Under the pieces are notes generated by a model, which saw only the letters and a list, made by a program, of their open reading frames with translations, did not search any database and was not told where the DNA came from. Positions 35,320 to 42,811 of a stretch of DNA of 64,000 nucleotides are shown piece by piece. The translations under genes were made by a program, and so were the position numbers. The DNA is from Paenibacillus ferrarius (GTDB taxonomy: Bacteria; Bacillota; Bacilli; Paenibacillales; NBRC-103111), in NCBI RefSeq assembly GCF_002027705.1, contig NZ_MBTG01000073.1, forward strand, positions 62,001 through 126,000, written 5' to 3'. How positions within the stretch are numbered: position 1 is the first letter of the stretch; every line of letters begins with the position of its first letter.

Positions 35320-36561
35320 ATGCGGAACAAACCAAATAAAAAATTCGTACCATCCTCTATAGGGCTGATAATTCTCGGCATTATTGTTATTGCAGCTAAT
35401 TTACGTGCTCCGTTAACCTCAGTCGGTCCGTTAACGAGTTTCATAAGGGATGACGTTCGTATTTCAAATACATTAGCAGGCCTGATAACAACGGTACCTT
35501 TGCTTGCCTTTGCTATATTATCGCCATTAGTACCAAAATTAGGACGAAGGTATGGGGCTGAACGTATCATTTTGATTGCCCTAATCTTTCTAACTGTTGG
35601 CATTGTAATACGTTCTTTATCCGGCGCAGCTAATCTGTATATGGGGACAGCAATTCTTGGATTCGCGATTGCCATATGTAATGTATTATTGCCAAGTTTA
35701 ATCAAAAGGGATTTCCCCAAAAAAATTGGCTCCATGACAGGTGTTTACTCGATTTCAATGAGTTTATTTGGAGCAATCGCATCGGGAATCAGTGTACCGC
35801 TAGCCGTGAACGCAGGTCTGAAATGGCAGGGAGCATTGGGAATATGGGGGATTCTAAGCTTTGTATCGATCCTCTGTTGGTTACCCCAATTAAGAAATCG
35901 AACGAAGCCAACAACCACGACGAGTCAACAGATGGCCAGCAACGATGTGAATGTTTGGCGATCCCCTCTTGCCTGGCAAGTAACCTTGTTTATGGGTATA
36001 CAGTCCCTGATTTTCTATGTGTTGATCGCATGGTTGCCTGAAATACTAAAGCAGCAAGGAATTGACTCAAACCAATCAGGATGGTACCTCTCGATCATGC
36101 AGTTGGCTCTGCTTCCATTTACCTTTATTGTCCCCGTTATTGCTGGGCGCATGTCTAACCAACGTTTGTTAGTGGTTATCACCATCATATTGCTTATGAC
36201 GGGAACGCTCGGACTTCTATACGGAAGCTCCAATATAATTCTGTTGTGGATTATCATACTCGGAATTGGTGGAGGCTGCGCCTTTAGTTTGTCCATGATG
36301 TTTTTCGGTTTACGTACCGAAAATGCGCATCAAGCAGCGGAACTGTCTGGCATGGCGCAAGCGGTCGGATATCTTCTTGCCGCAATCGGTCCTGCCCTTA
36401 TAGGATTTCTGCATGATGCGACAAATAGTTGGAACCTGCCGCTTTTCATTCTGCTTGGCGCTTCGGTCTTACTCTTTTTAGTCGGTATAGGAGCAGCAAG
36501 AAACCGTTTTGTAGGCAGCCGAAATAACCCGAAACATACAAACTCAAGTTACCTTGATTAA
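35320..36561 (+). CDS. MFS transporter, CynX/NimT (cyanate permease-like) family
   Basis: A 413-residue transporter with 12 predicted helices. The opening IAANLRAPLTSVGPLTSFIRDDVRIS is the hallmark of the CynX/NimT group, and RRYGAERIILIALIFLTVGIVIRSLSG follows. AGGAAGGAG precedes ATG 35320. No cyanase or carbonic anhydrase gene is nearby, so cyanate is not a supported substrate. Members of the family are also linked to nitroimidazole resistance. The upstream XRE-cupin gene is the probable regulator. Confidence 0.9.
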   Translation: MRNKPNKKFVPSSIGLIILGIIVIAANLRAPLTSVGPLTSFIRDDVRISNTLAGLITTVPLLAFAILSPLVPKLGRRYGAERIILIALIFLTVGIVIRSLSGAANLYMGTAILGFAIAICNVLLPSLIKRDFPKKIGSMTGVYSISMSLFGAIASGISVPLAVNAGLKWQGALGIWGILSFVSILCWLPQLRNRTKPTTTTSQQMASNDVNVWRSPLAWQVTLFMGIQSLIFYVLIAWLPEILKQQGIDSNQSGWYLSIMQLALLPFTFIVPVIAGRMSNQRLLVVITIILLMTGTLGLLYGSSNIILLWIIILGIGGGCAFSLSMMFFGLRTENAHQAAELSGMAQAVGYLLAAIGPALIGFLHDATNSWNLPLFILLGASVLLFLVGIGAARNRFVGSRNNPKHTNSSYLD

Positions 36562-36604
36562 TGTCAGCCACAATTCTACAGCGCGCTCCGTGTTCTAGAG
36601 ACTG

Positions 36605-36632
36605 AAAGTACTCATTACGAGTGCTTTTTTTC
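36605..36632 (+). terminator. Terminator after the CynX-type gene
   Basis: AAAGTACTC/GAGTGCTTT stem (one T-G pair), 5-base loop and T7 run. Confidence 0.75.
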
Positions 36633-36648
36633 TTTATCAAAACTTGAT

Positions 36649-36690
36649 TAGACAAACGGCTGACTATGTTTATATAATTTAATAAACATA
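36649..36690 (+). promoter_or_regulatory. Promoter with palindrome around the -10 of the small gene
   Basis: TAGACA, 18 bases, TATAAT (36673-36678). TATGTTTA and TAAACATA flank the -10 as a perfect 8-base inverted repeat spaced by 10 bases, an operator-like layout. Confidence 0.55.
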
Positions 36691-36719
36691 AATTTTAGGT
36701 TGGGTGACAGTGCTCTGCT

Positions 36720-36968
36720 ATGACAAATAAATTAATATTGAAAGATGCAACCGAAGAAGTATTAAAGGCAGTAGATGACTTTAGGTGGAGGCGTGAAGGT
36801 TTGAAAAAACCTGTAAAGATCACACTTAATTACAGAACGTACATGCGAGTAGCGGCGTATGATGAAAACTTTGAACGTTTTGAAATAATGGTCCCAGATA
36901 AGGTGCGATTTATGGGCATTAATTTAGAGTGTGTGCCAGATCAAAAGGAAAATGTGTTAGTAACTTGA
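36720..36968 (+). CDS. Small conserved-looking hypothetical protein (82 aa)
   Basis: I do not recognise this protein. It is soluble with no signal peptide or membrane segment and a mixed alpha/beta pattern: KDATEEVLKAVDDFRWRREG followed by VKITLNYRTYMRVAAYDENFERFEIMV. It has its own promoter with a palindrome, and a terminator directly after the stop, so it is a free-standing gene. The ribosome binding site is weak: GGGTGA lies 14 bases before the ATG. It precedes the BusR-like regulator but is insulated from it. No function is proposed. Confidence 0.65.
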   Translation: MTNKLILKDATEEVLKAVDDFRWRREGLKKPVKITLNYRTYMRVAAYDENFERFEIMVPDKVRFMGINLECVPDQKENVLVT

Positions 36969-36994
36969 GTCGTTCATCATGAACGGCTTTTTTT
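36969..36994 (+). terminator. Terminator after the small hypothetical gene
   Basis: GTCGTTCA/TGAACGGC stem with a 3-base loop and a T7 run, starting at the stop codon. Confidence 0.8.
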
Positions 36995-37056
36995 ATGTGC
37001 GGCGCGCATGGCGATTCAAGGTGGAATCTGAACATTATCACGAATAAGAAATGTAT

Positions 37057-37087
37057 TTGCATACTTGTGTGATAAATTTGATATAAT
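37057..37087 (+). promoter_or_regulatory. Candidate promoter of the BusR-like gene
   Basis: TTGCAT, 19 bases, TATAAT, 60 bases before the start codon. The spacer is longer than ideal. Confidence 0.5.
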
Positions 37088-37146
37088 GTAAGTGTTTGCG
37101 AGTGGGGTGTAGTTGCTATATTTCAAAGAGGGCAGGAGAAGAATAC

Positions 37147-37779
37147 ATGCAAGAAGTTTCTGGCTATAAGTCTATAGCGCTAGATATTGCTCAAAGGATT
37201 GTAAGTGGTGAGTTCTCAATACAAAGAAAAATTTCAGGACGCTCCCTATTGGCTAGTCAATATCATGTTTCACCTGAAACAATTCGAAAAGCTATTGGTC
37301 TATTAAAGGATGAAAACATTGTTTCTGTCTCACAAGGCAAAGAAATCATTGTTTTATCTGATCAAAGGGCATATGACTATATAACAAAAAATAACTACTT
37401 GAAGTCGGTTTATTCGCTCAAACAAGAGTTAGAATTATTATTAGTTGAAAAGAAGAAAATGGATCATAAATTTGACATGATTCTTACTGAAATTATTAAT
37501 TATTCGGACCGTCTTCAAAATCTGAAGATTTACAATCCAATAGAAATAAACGTGAATGAATTCTCCCATGTAGTGGGGAAAACCATTTCCGATCTTCAAT
37601 TTTGGCAAAATACCGGTGCGACGATCGTTGCACTACGTCGAGGCACAGAGGTAGCTATCTCTCCCGGACCTCATGTTATTCTAAGAGAACATGACATTCT
37701 TGTTGTAGTTGGTGATAGTTATACGTATCAGCGAACAAATCTTTTTATTAATAACAATTCTGTAGAAAACAAAGAATAG
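37147..37779 (+). CDS. GntR/RCK_C transcriptional regulator, BusR-like
   Basis: A 210-residue regulator with three parts. The first is a GntR winged helix (about 5-75; SIALDIAQRIVSGEF, SGRSLLASQYHVSPETIRKAIGLLKDENIVSVSQGK). Next comes a coiled coil (about 85-130; SLKQELELLLVEKKKMDHK). Last is an RCK_C/TrkA_C domain (about 140-205; GKTISDLQFWQNTGATIVALRRGTEVAISPGPHVILREHDILVVVGD). This is the architecture of BusR of Lactococcus and Streptococcus, which binds cyclic di-AMP through RCK_C and represses a glycine betaine importer. ATG 37147 has AGGAGA upstream. The next gene, past a terminator, is an OpuC-type importer, which strongly supports the same role. Confidence 0.88.
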   Translation: MQEVSGYKSIALDIAQRIVSGEFSIQRKISGRSLLASQYHVSPETIRKAIGLLKDENIVSVSQGKEIIVLSDQRAYDYITKNNYLKSVYSLKQELELLLVEKKKMDHKFDMILTEIINYSDRLQNLKIYNPIEINVNEFSHVVGKTISDLQFWQNTGATIVALRRGTEVAISPGPHVILREHDILVVVGDSYTYQRTNLFINNNSVENKE

Positions 37780-37805
37780 TAAAAAAGCCCTTTTTGGATC
37801 ATTTC

Positions 37806-37836
37806 AGTCTGTTGATATTCTTCAACAGGCTTTTTT
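37806..37836 (+). terminator. Terminator after the BusR-like gene
   Basis: AGTCTGTTGA/TCAACAGGCT stem (one T-G pair), 6-base loop and T6 run. Confidence 0.85.
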
Positions 37837-37904
37837 GTGCTGCATTTTTTTAAGTAAGCACCTTGTTTAAATATGGATTGACCGCTAAATGATACATATA
37901 GTAA

Positions 37905-37959
37905 CATACAACTTTAAATGTTGTATGGGGTTGTCAGTTGTGGTCGTCTTTGTTATAGT
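37905..37959 (+). promoter_or_regulatory. OpuC-operon promoter with adjacent inverted repeat
   Basis: TTGTCA (37931-37936), 17 bases, TATAGT (37954-37959) is a strong sigma-A-type promoter 35 bases before opuCA. CATACAAC, 7 bases, GTTGTATG (37905-37927) is a perfect 8-base inverted repeat ending 3 bases before the -35. It is a candidate BusR-type operator. As BusR would be expected to block polymerase, the position fits repression. Confidence 0.65.
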
Positions 37960-37993
37960 AGTGAACTATAAAACAATTCAGTAGGAGGTTAAT

Positions 37994-39124
37994 ATGATTA
38001 AATTTGAACATGTCGGTAAAACGTATCCAAACGGATATCAAGCGGTTAAATCCATGGATTTTGAAATAGCGAAGGGAGAATTCATTGTTCTCATTGGTCC
38101 AAGCGGCTGTGGTAAAACGACAACGATGAAAATGATTAATCGATTAATGCCGCATACTGAAGGCACAATTACGATTAACGGGCAAGACATCACGAAAGCG
38201 AATCCTGTAGAGCTTCGCCGAAATATCGGTTATGTGATTCAGCAAGCAGGACTTTTTCCGCATTATACGATCGAAGAGAATATTGCTCTGATCCCGGATT
38301 TGAAAGGCTGGAAGGCAGCGAAGAAAAAGGAGCGCGTGCATGAGTTGCTGCATATGATCGGTCTAGATCCGGCTCTTTTTGCGGGACGATTCCCCCGGGA
38401 ACTATCTGGCGGACAACAACAAAGGGTTGGCGTTGCCCGGGCTTTGGCTGCCGATCCGGAAATCGTGCTCATGGATGAACCGTTTGGGGCATTGGATCCG
38501 TTGACTAGAGAGCAGCTTCAGGATGAATTGATTAGACTTCAAAAAACGGTAAACAAAACCATCGTATTTGTTACCCACGATATGGATGAAGCTTTGAAGT
38601 TAGGAGATCGAATTGCTGTACTGAAAGACGGTTCCTTATTGCAGCTGGACACAGCGGATAAGCTGCTCAAAGAGCCTGCACATGGTTTTGTAGAAACATT
38701 CATTGGAAAGAATCGTATTTACCAAAATCCTGATTTTATTTCCGTTAAAGATATTATGAGAGAGAACCCAGCGACTGCGCTTCCATCGCTTTCACCAGCT
38801 AGAGCACTAACCTTTATGAGGCAGCGGCGGACGGATACTTTGATTATAGGCGACGATAAAGGTATGTTGATCGGCATTGTCTCGGCTTACGATTTGCAAA
38901 TGAAAATGGAAGACATTCGATCTATTCAGGAAATAAGTCAGCCAGCTGTCCCCTATTTAGAGGAAACAGCAACAGCCAAAGATGCACTAATCGCCATCAC
39001 AGACGCTAAATTCGGCGTCATTCCGATCGTGGGACAAAACAATAAAATTATTGGTGTCGTAACAAGGTCAAGTTTGCTAACCGCATTCGCTGATCATTGG
39101 GCAGGAAGAAAGGAGAGTTTATGA
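37994..39124 (+). CDS. Osmolyte ABC transporter ATP-binding protein with CBS domains (OpuCA/ProV type)
   Basis: A 376-residue ATPase. Walker A GPSGCGKTT, signature LSGGQQQRVGVARALA, Walker B VLMDEPFGALD and H-loop VTHDMDEA occupy the first 240 residues. A C-terminal tandem CBS module (about 250-370, with TLIIGDDKGMLIGIVSAYDL and FGVIPIVGQNNKIIGVVTRSSLL) is the osmosensing or regulatory part in OpuC/OpuA-type ATPases. GTAGGAGG precedes ATG. It overlaps the permease by 4 bases. The system imports quaternary amines such as glycine betaine, carnitine or choline. Confidence 0.92.
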   Translation: MIKFEHVGKTYPNGYQAVKSMDFEIAKGEFIVLIGPSGCGKTTTMKMINRLMPHTEGTITINGQDITKANPVELRRNIGYVIQQAGLFPHYTIEENIALIPDLKGWKAAKKKERVHELLHMIGLDPALFAGRFPRELSGGQQQRVGVARALAADPEIVLMDEPFGALDPLTREQLQDELIRLQKTVNKTIVFVTHDMDEALKLGDRIAVLKDGSLLQLDTADKLLKEPAHGFVETFIGKNRIYQNPDFISVKDIMRENPATALPSLSPARALTFMRQRRTDTLIIGDDKGMLIGIVSAYDLQMKMEDIRSIQEISQPAVPYLEETATAKDALIAITDAKFGVIPIVGQNNKIIGVVTRSSLLTAFADHWAGRKESL

Positions 39125-39774
39125 AACAAACGTTGTGGGAACAATTGATCACTCAATTTACTATGCGGTGGGAAGACTTGGGCGTCGCCGCGTTTCAACA
39201 TATGGAGCTGGTGCTCATCTCGATGCTGCTTGCTATAGTCATAGGTGTCCCATTGGGAATTACCGTAACGCGCTTCCCCTTCTTGAAGAGTTGGGTATTG
39301 GGAGGGACGGGGATCCTACAAACAATTCCCGGTTTGGCCCTGCTGGGTTTTATGATTCCCTTGTTTGGGATTGGGATTAAAACAGCGATAGCCGCATTGT
39401 TTTTATATTCTTTGTTGCCGATTGTCAGGAATACATATACGGGCATTCAGGATGTGGATAAAGTTCTGATCGAAGCCGCCAAAGGAATGGGCATGAAGAA
39501 TGTGCAGATATTGTTCAAAATCGAGCTTCCTTTGGCACTGAGTGTCATCATGGCCGGCATTCGGACGGCGACGGTAATCAATGTGGGTACAGCAACCTTG
39601 GCAGCTTTTATTGGTGCGGGAGGACTGGGGGATTTCATTTTTATCGGTATTCAAAGAAATATTGATGCTTTAATTCTTATTGGTGCTCTTCCTGCAGCTA
39701 TCCTGGCCATCGTGCTCGATTATTTGTTGGGAGGGTTGGAGAAGTTGACGACACCGAGAGGATTAAAAATATAA
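39121..39774 (+). CDS. Osmolyte ABC transporter permease (OpuCB/ProW type)
   Basis: A 217-residue permease with about six membrane helices. The BPD loop reads EAAKGMGMKNVQILFKIELPLALSVIMAGIRTATVINVGTATLAAFIGAGGLGDFIFIGIQ. ATG 39121 overlaps the stop of the ATPase gene (ATGA). Classical OpuC systems have two permeases, OpuCB and OpuCD. Only one is encoded here, so this importer must use a homodimer or borrow a second subunit. Confidence 0.92.
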   Translation: MKQTLWEQLITQFTMRWEDLGVAAFQHMELVLISMLLAIVIGVPLGITVTRFPFLKSWVLGGTGILQTIPGLALLGFMIPLFGIGIKTAIAALFLYSLLPIVRNTYTGIQDVDKVLIEAAKGMGMKNVQILFKIELPLALSVIMAGIRTATVINVGTATLAAFIGAGGLGDFIFIGIQRNIDALILIGALPAAILAIVLDYLLGGLEKLTTPRGLKI

Positions 39775-39794
39775 TTTCAAAAGTGGAGGTAAAA

Positions 39795-40688
39795 ATGAAA
39801 ATCAAAAACTTGCTAATTGTAAGTATCGTAGGTATTTTAGCTATTGTAATGAACGGATGTAGTTCAAAGAGCAAGCAAGAAACGATAACGATAGGTTCAA
39901 AAAACTTTACTGAAAATATTCTTTTGGCTCATATGATGGCAGATGTAATTGAGGATCAAACCGATCTTAAAGTTGAACGGAAATTTAATCTAGGTGGCTC
40001 TAACGTGGCATGGAAGGCTCTCCTGAACAACGATATCCAGATGTATCCGGAATATACAGGGACAATCGTTTCGAATTACTATCAGGAAATGACAGGTACC
40101 GCGGAAGAAACCCTTCAAAAAGCAAAGGATCTGTTGAAAAACGATAAACTCGTTTTCGGCAATCCATTTGGCTTCAATAATACGTATACCTTAGCGGTGA
40201 AAAAAGAAACGGTAGATAAGTACCAGCTAAAATCGTTTACTGATCTTGCTAAAGTATCGAATCAACTTATACTTGGCAGCGAATTCGAATTCAAGGATCG
40301 TCCAGATGGATATCCAGGATTAGAAAAGGTATACAAAATGGCTTTTAAAAATGTAAAGGGCATGGATCATGGCATTATGTACCGGTCTTTGAATGACAAT
40401 AGTGTTGATGTGATTGATGCGTTCTCAACGGACGGTCAGATCAAGCTGAACAATTTAATCATCTTGGAAGATGACCAATCTTTCTTTCCACCCTATAATG
40501 CAGGGCCGCTGGTTCGTCAGGACATCCTGACCAAATATCCCCAACTTGCCGAAGCGTTGAACAAACTCCAAGATAAACTTGACGAGAGTAATATGCAAGA
40601 ACTAAACGCAAAAGTAGATTCGGAAGGTTTAAAAGAACAAAAAGTAGCGCATGATTTTTTAAGAGATAAAGGGATAATAAAATTGTAA
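39795..40688 (+). CDS. Osmolyte-binding lipoprotein (OpuCC/OsmF type)
   Basis: A 297-residue lipoprotein with lipobox MNGC. The opening ITIGSKNFTENILLAHMMADVIEDQTDLKVERKFNLGGSNVAWKALLNNDIQMYPEYTGT is diagnostic of the OpuAC/OsmF quaternary-amine binding fold. The tyrosines of MYPEYTG and of the later GPDGYPGLEKVY-like region (here RPDGYPGLEKVY) would contribute to the cation-binding aromatic cage. GTGGAGGT precedes ATG 39795. It is the last gene of the osmolyte operon, just before a terminator. Confidence 0.92.
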   Translation: MKIKNLLIVSIVGILAIVMNGCSSKSKQETITIGSKNFTENILLAHMMADVIEDQTDLKVERKFNLGGSNVAWKALLNNDIQMYPEYTGTIVSNYYQEMTGTAEETLQKAKDLLKNDKLVFGNPFGFNNTYTLAVKKETVDKYQLKSFTDLAKVSNQLILGSEFEFKDRPDGYPGLEKVYKMAFKNVKGMDHGIMYRSLNDNSVDVIDAFSTDGQIKLNNLIILEDDQSFFPPYNAGPLVRQDILTKYPQLAEALNKLQDKLDESNMQELNAKVDSEGLKEQKVAHDFLRDKGIIKL

Positions 40689-40726
40689 TAGGCTGAACCG
40701 TATCATAAGTATGAAGGTATGAACAC

Positions 40727-40769
40727 AAAGGAGCAAAGCAACCTTAAAAGGGATGCTTTGCTCCTTTTG
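40727..40769 (+). terminator. Terminator of the OpuC-type operon
   Basis: AAAGGAGCAAAGCA and TGCTTTGCTCCTTT form a perfect 14-bp stem with a 13-base loop and T-rich tail. Confidence 0.85.
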
Positions 40770-41047
40770 AATTCCAACAGATAAGATGGGGGTGCTAAAA
40801 ATGTGACGTCTTTAGAATGGTTTCCTCCGAATTACTAATTTTCCTTTTTTATGCTTGTGGTGATGCGCCTGTGTGATTCCCTCTGCGGTGAAAGAGAAAA
40901 TTCCACAACGAATTCTGTTATTGTTGAAAATGAGGGTACTGTGTTATTTTGGTTAGAAGGTCAACCAATGGTAAAGCAGTGGATGTTACAACGTTCTAGA
41001 TTCAGAAAATATTATTTTTGGGAGCGTGTGTCTGTATACTTTTCAAT
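40770..41047. other. Intergenic region without a supported gene
   Basis: This stretch lies before the YesM-like kinase gene. One 66-codon frame (40851-41051) crosses it, but it has no ribosome binding site, no recognisable motif and overlaps the kinase start, so it is not called. No clear promoter was found. Confidence 0.5.
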
Positions 41048-42811
41048 ATGAGTAGAAATTTGAAATCATTTCTTTATGAATACCTGACTTTAAAAAAGAG
41101 GATTATTATGATCTTCTTATTTAGCTCGTTGATTCCGTTTATTAGCATCGGTCTGATTTCTTACTATACAATCTACTCTATTCTTACAAATAAAATTCAA
41201 AGCGGCATTCAAAGTAATTTAAAGCAAGTTGAGCTCTCGTTAGAGGGCACCATCAGCAATTTGAACCATGTATCCCAACAGCTTGCATTTGAAGGCAGTG
41301 TAGGCAAGAAATTAGATCAATTGTTATCGAGTACAGATAGTCAACCATACGAACGAGTCAAAATGAAAAGCAATCTGAAGGATGAATTAAGCCTCATTAC
41401 TTTCACGAATCCTAGTATCGGATTAACCCTCTATTATTTCCAAAATGATCATTCCTATGATCTTGAAAATTCGGGAGTCAAGAATAGCTTCTCTCCGGAA
41501 CAATTGCCATTGCTTGCCCAATACTCTGGAATTTCCTATTATGGTCCACATGTAAGCAACAATTCATTTGATAATCAATATGTGTTGTCTGCTTTAAGAA
41601 AAGTAGAACTGCCTAATCGGGATGATGTTTATGTATACATTGAAACAGGGTTCCATTTGACACAGAGCATCCTAAATAATGATCAAACCGGAGTTAAGAA
41701 CTCTCATATATTCCTTGACAATGATGGTAGAATTGCCTACAGCGAATTGCCGGATACGTATGCAATGGATACGATATTCCCTGGCATTGAAAATGGAAAA
41801 TCTTCTGGCTCACAAAATGGGTTTTACTGGTTTAGACAGGAAAGTAATCAAGGTTGGAGCATTGTCTCCGTGATTCCGAAAGCAGATTATAATAAAGAGA
41901 TGAATCGATGGTTCGTTCAAATCTTACTATTTTCGTTAGTTTTTTTGGGAATGAGTCTGTTCCTGGCTTGGCTATTATGGAAAATGGTGTATCGACCATT
42001 GAGCGGCTTCAATAAAGAAATTAAGCTGATGGCGCAGAATCGAATCCAATCTGGTATAGCAAAGACAAGAATACCAGAGTTTGATTATCTCTTGGATCAA
42101 TTTCGACAAATGAAAGTACAAATTTGGGAGTTGTTCGCGGAAGTTGAGCAGAAAGAGAAGCGCAGAGTTGATCTTGAAGTCGAGAAACTGCTTTATCAAA
42201 TCAATCCTCATTTTTTGATGAATACGTTGGATACCGTGCATTGGCTTGCTGTCATGAACGGGCAGATCGAAATCGATCGTCTTGTAACTTCTTTAAATAA
42301 ACTGTTGCATTATAATTTAGGCAAGCTAGGACAAGCTTCAACAATACAAGAGGAAATCGAGGCATTGAGGCAATACCTTATTTTGCAGCAAATTCGTTAT
42401 GATTTTCAATTTGATGTGCAGATTCATGTGGATGAAGAGGTATTGAAAATGCCGATTCCGCGGTTCATCCTTCAACCGCTCGTGGAGAACTCGCTTTATC
42501 ATGGCTTAAGCGATGATGGCTTCATCCGAGTTGAGGTGAAATTAACACAAACGATTACTATTTCGATTCACGATAACGGCTCGGGGATGTCAGAAGAATT
42601 CATACAAAATTTATTAAATAACTCAGAAGTTGAAAATAGGAAGGTTGGTATGGGCATCGGGATGAACTATGTGAAGCGTATGATTGATTCGCAATATGGT
42701 GAGCGGGCCAAGTTGGAAATTAATAGTGTCATAGGGAAAGGGACGAGCATTTTGTTAAGTCTGCCGCTCTCGGAGGTGGAACCTAATCATGATAAAAGTA
42801 ATGGTTGTTGA
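41048..42811 (+). CDS. Sensor histidine kinase, YesM family
   Basis: A 587-residue membrane kinase. TM1 lies near residues 17-40 (IIMIFLFSSLIPFISIGLISYYT) and an extracellular Cache-like sensor at about 40-280. TM2 follows (ILLFSLVFLGMSLFLAWLLW), then HAMP, the His_kinase box QINPHFLMNTLDT with the phosphoacceptor histidine, and a HATPase with PLVENSLYHGL and HDNGSGMSEE. The start is uncertain: no strong site precedes ATG 41048, and an in-frame TTG at 41018 gives a 597-residue form. It overlaps the response regulator gene by 23 bases. The pair most likely senses a sugar outside the cell and activates the importer genes downstream. Confidence 0.9.
   Translation: MSRNLKSFLYEYLTLKKRIIMIFLFSSLIPFISIGLISYYTIYSILTNKIQSGIQSNLKQVELSLEGTISNLNHVSQQLAFEGSVGKKLDQLLSSTDSQPYERVKMKSNLKDELSLITFTNPSIGLTLYYFQNDHSYDLENSGVKNSFSPEQLPLLAQYSGISYYGPHVSNNSFDNQYVLSALRKVELPNRDDVYVYIETGFHLTQSILNNDQTGVKNSHIFLDNDGRIAYSELPDTYAMDTIFPGIENGKSSGSQNGFYWFRQESNQGWSIVSVIPKADYNKEMNRWFVQILLFSLVFLGMSLFLAWLLWKMVYRPLSGFNKEIKLMAQNRIQSGIAKTRIPEFDYLLDQFRQMKVQIWELFAEVEQKEKRRVDLEVEKLLYQINPHFLMNTLDTVHWLAVMNGQIEIDRLVTSLNKLLHYNLGKLGQASTIQEEIEALRQYLILQQIRYDFQFDVQIHVDEEVLKMPIPRFILQPLVENSLYHGLSDDGFIRVEVKLTQTITISIHDNGSGMSEEFIQNLLNNSEVENRKVGMGIGMNYVKRMIDSQYGERAKLEINSVIGKGTSILLSLPLSEVEPNHDKSNGC

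Noticed and set aside
40851..41051. 66-codon plus-strand frame before the YesM-like gene
   Set aside because: No ribosome binding site, no recognisable motif, overlap with the kinase start, and residue composition like random translation.
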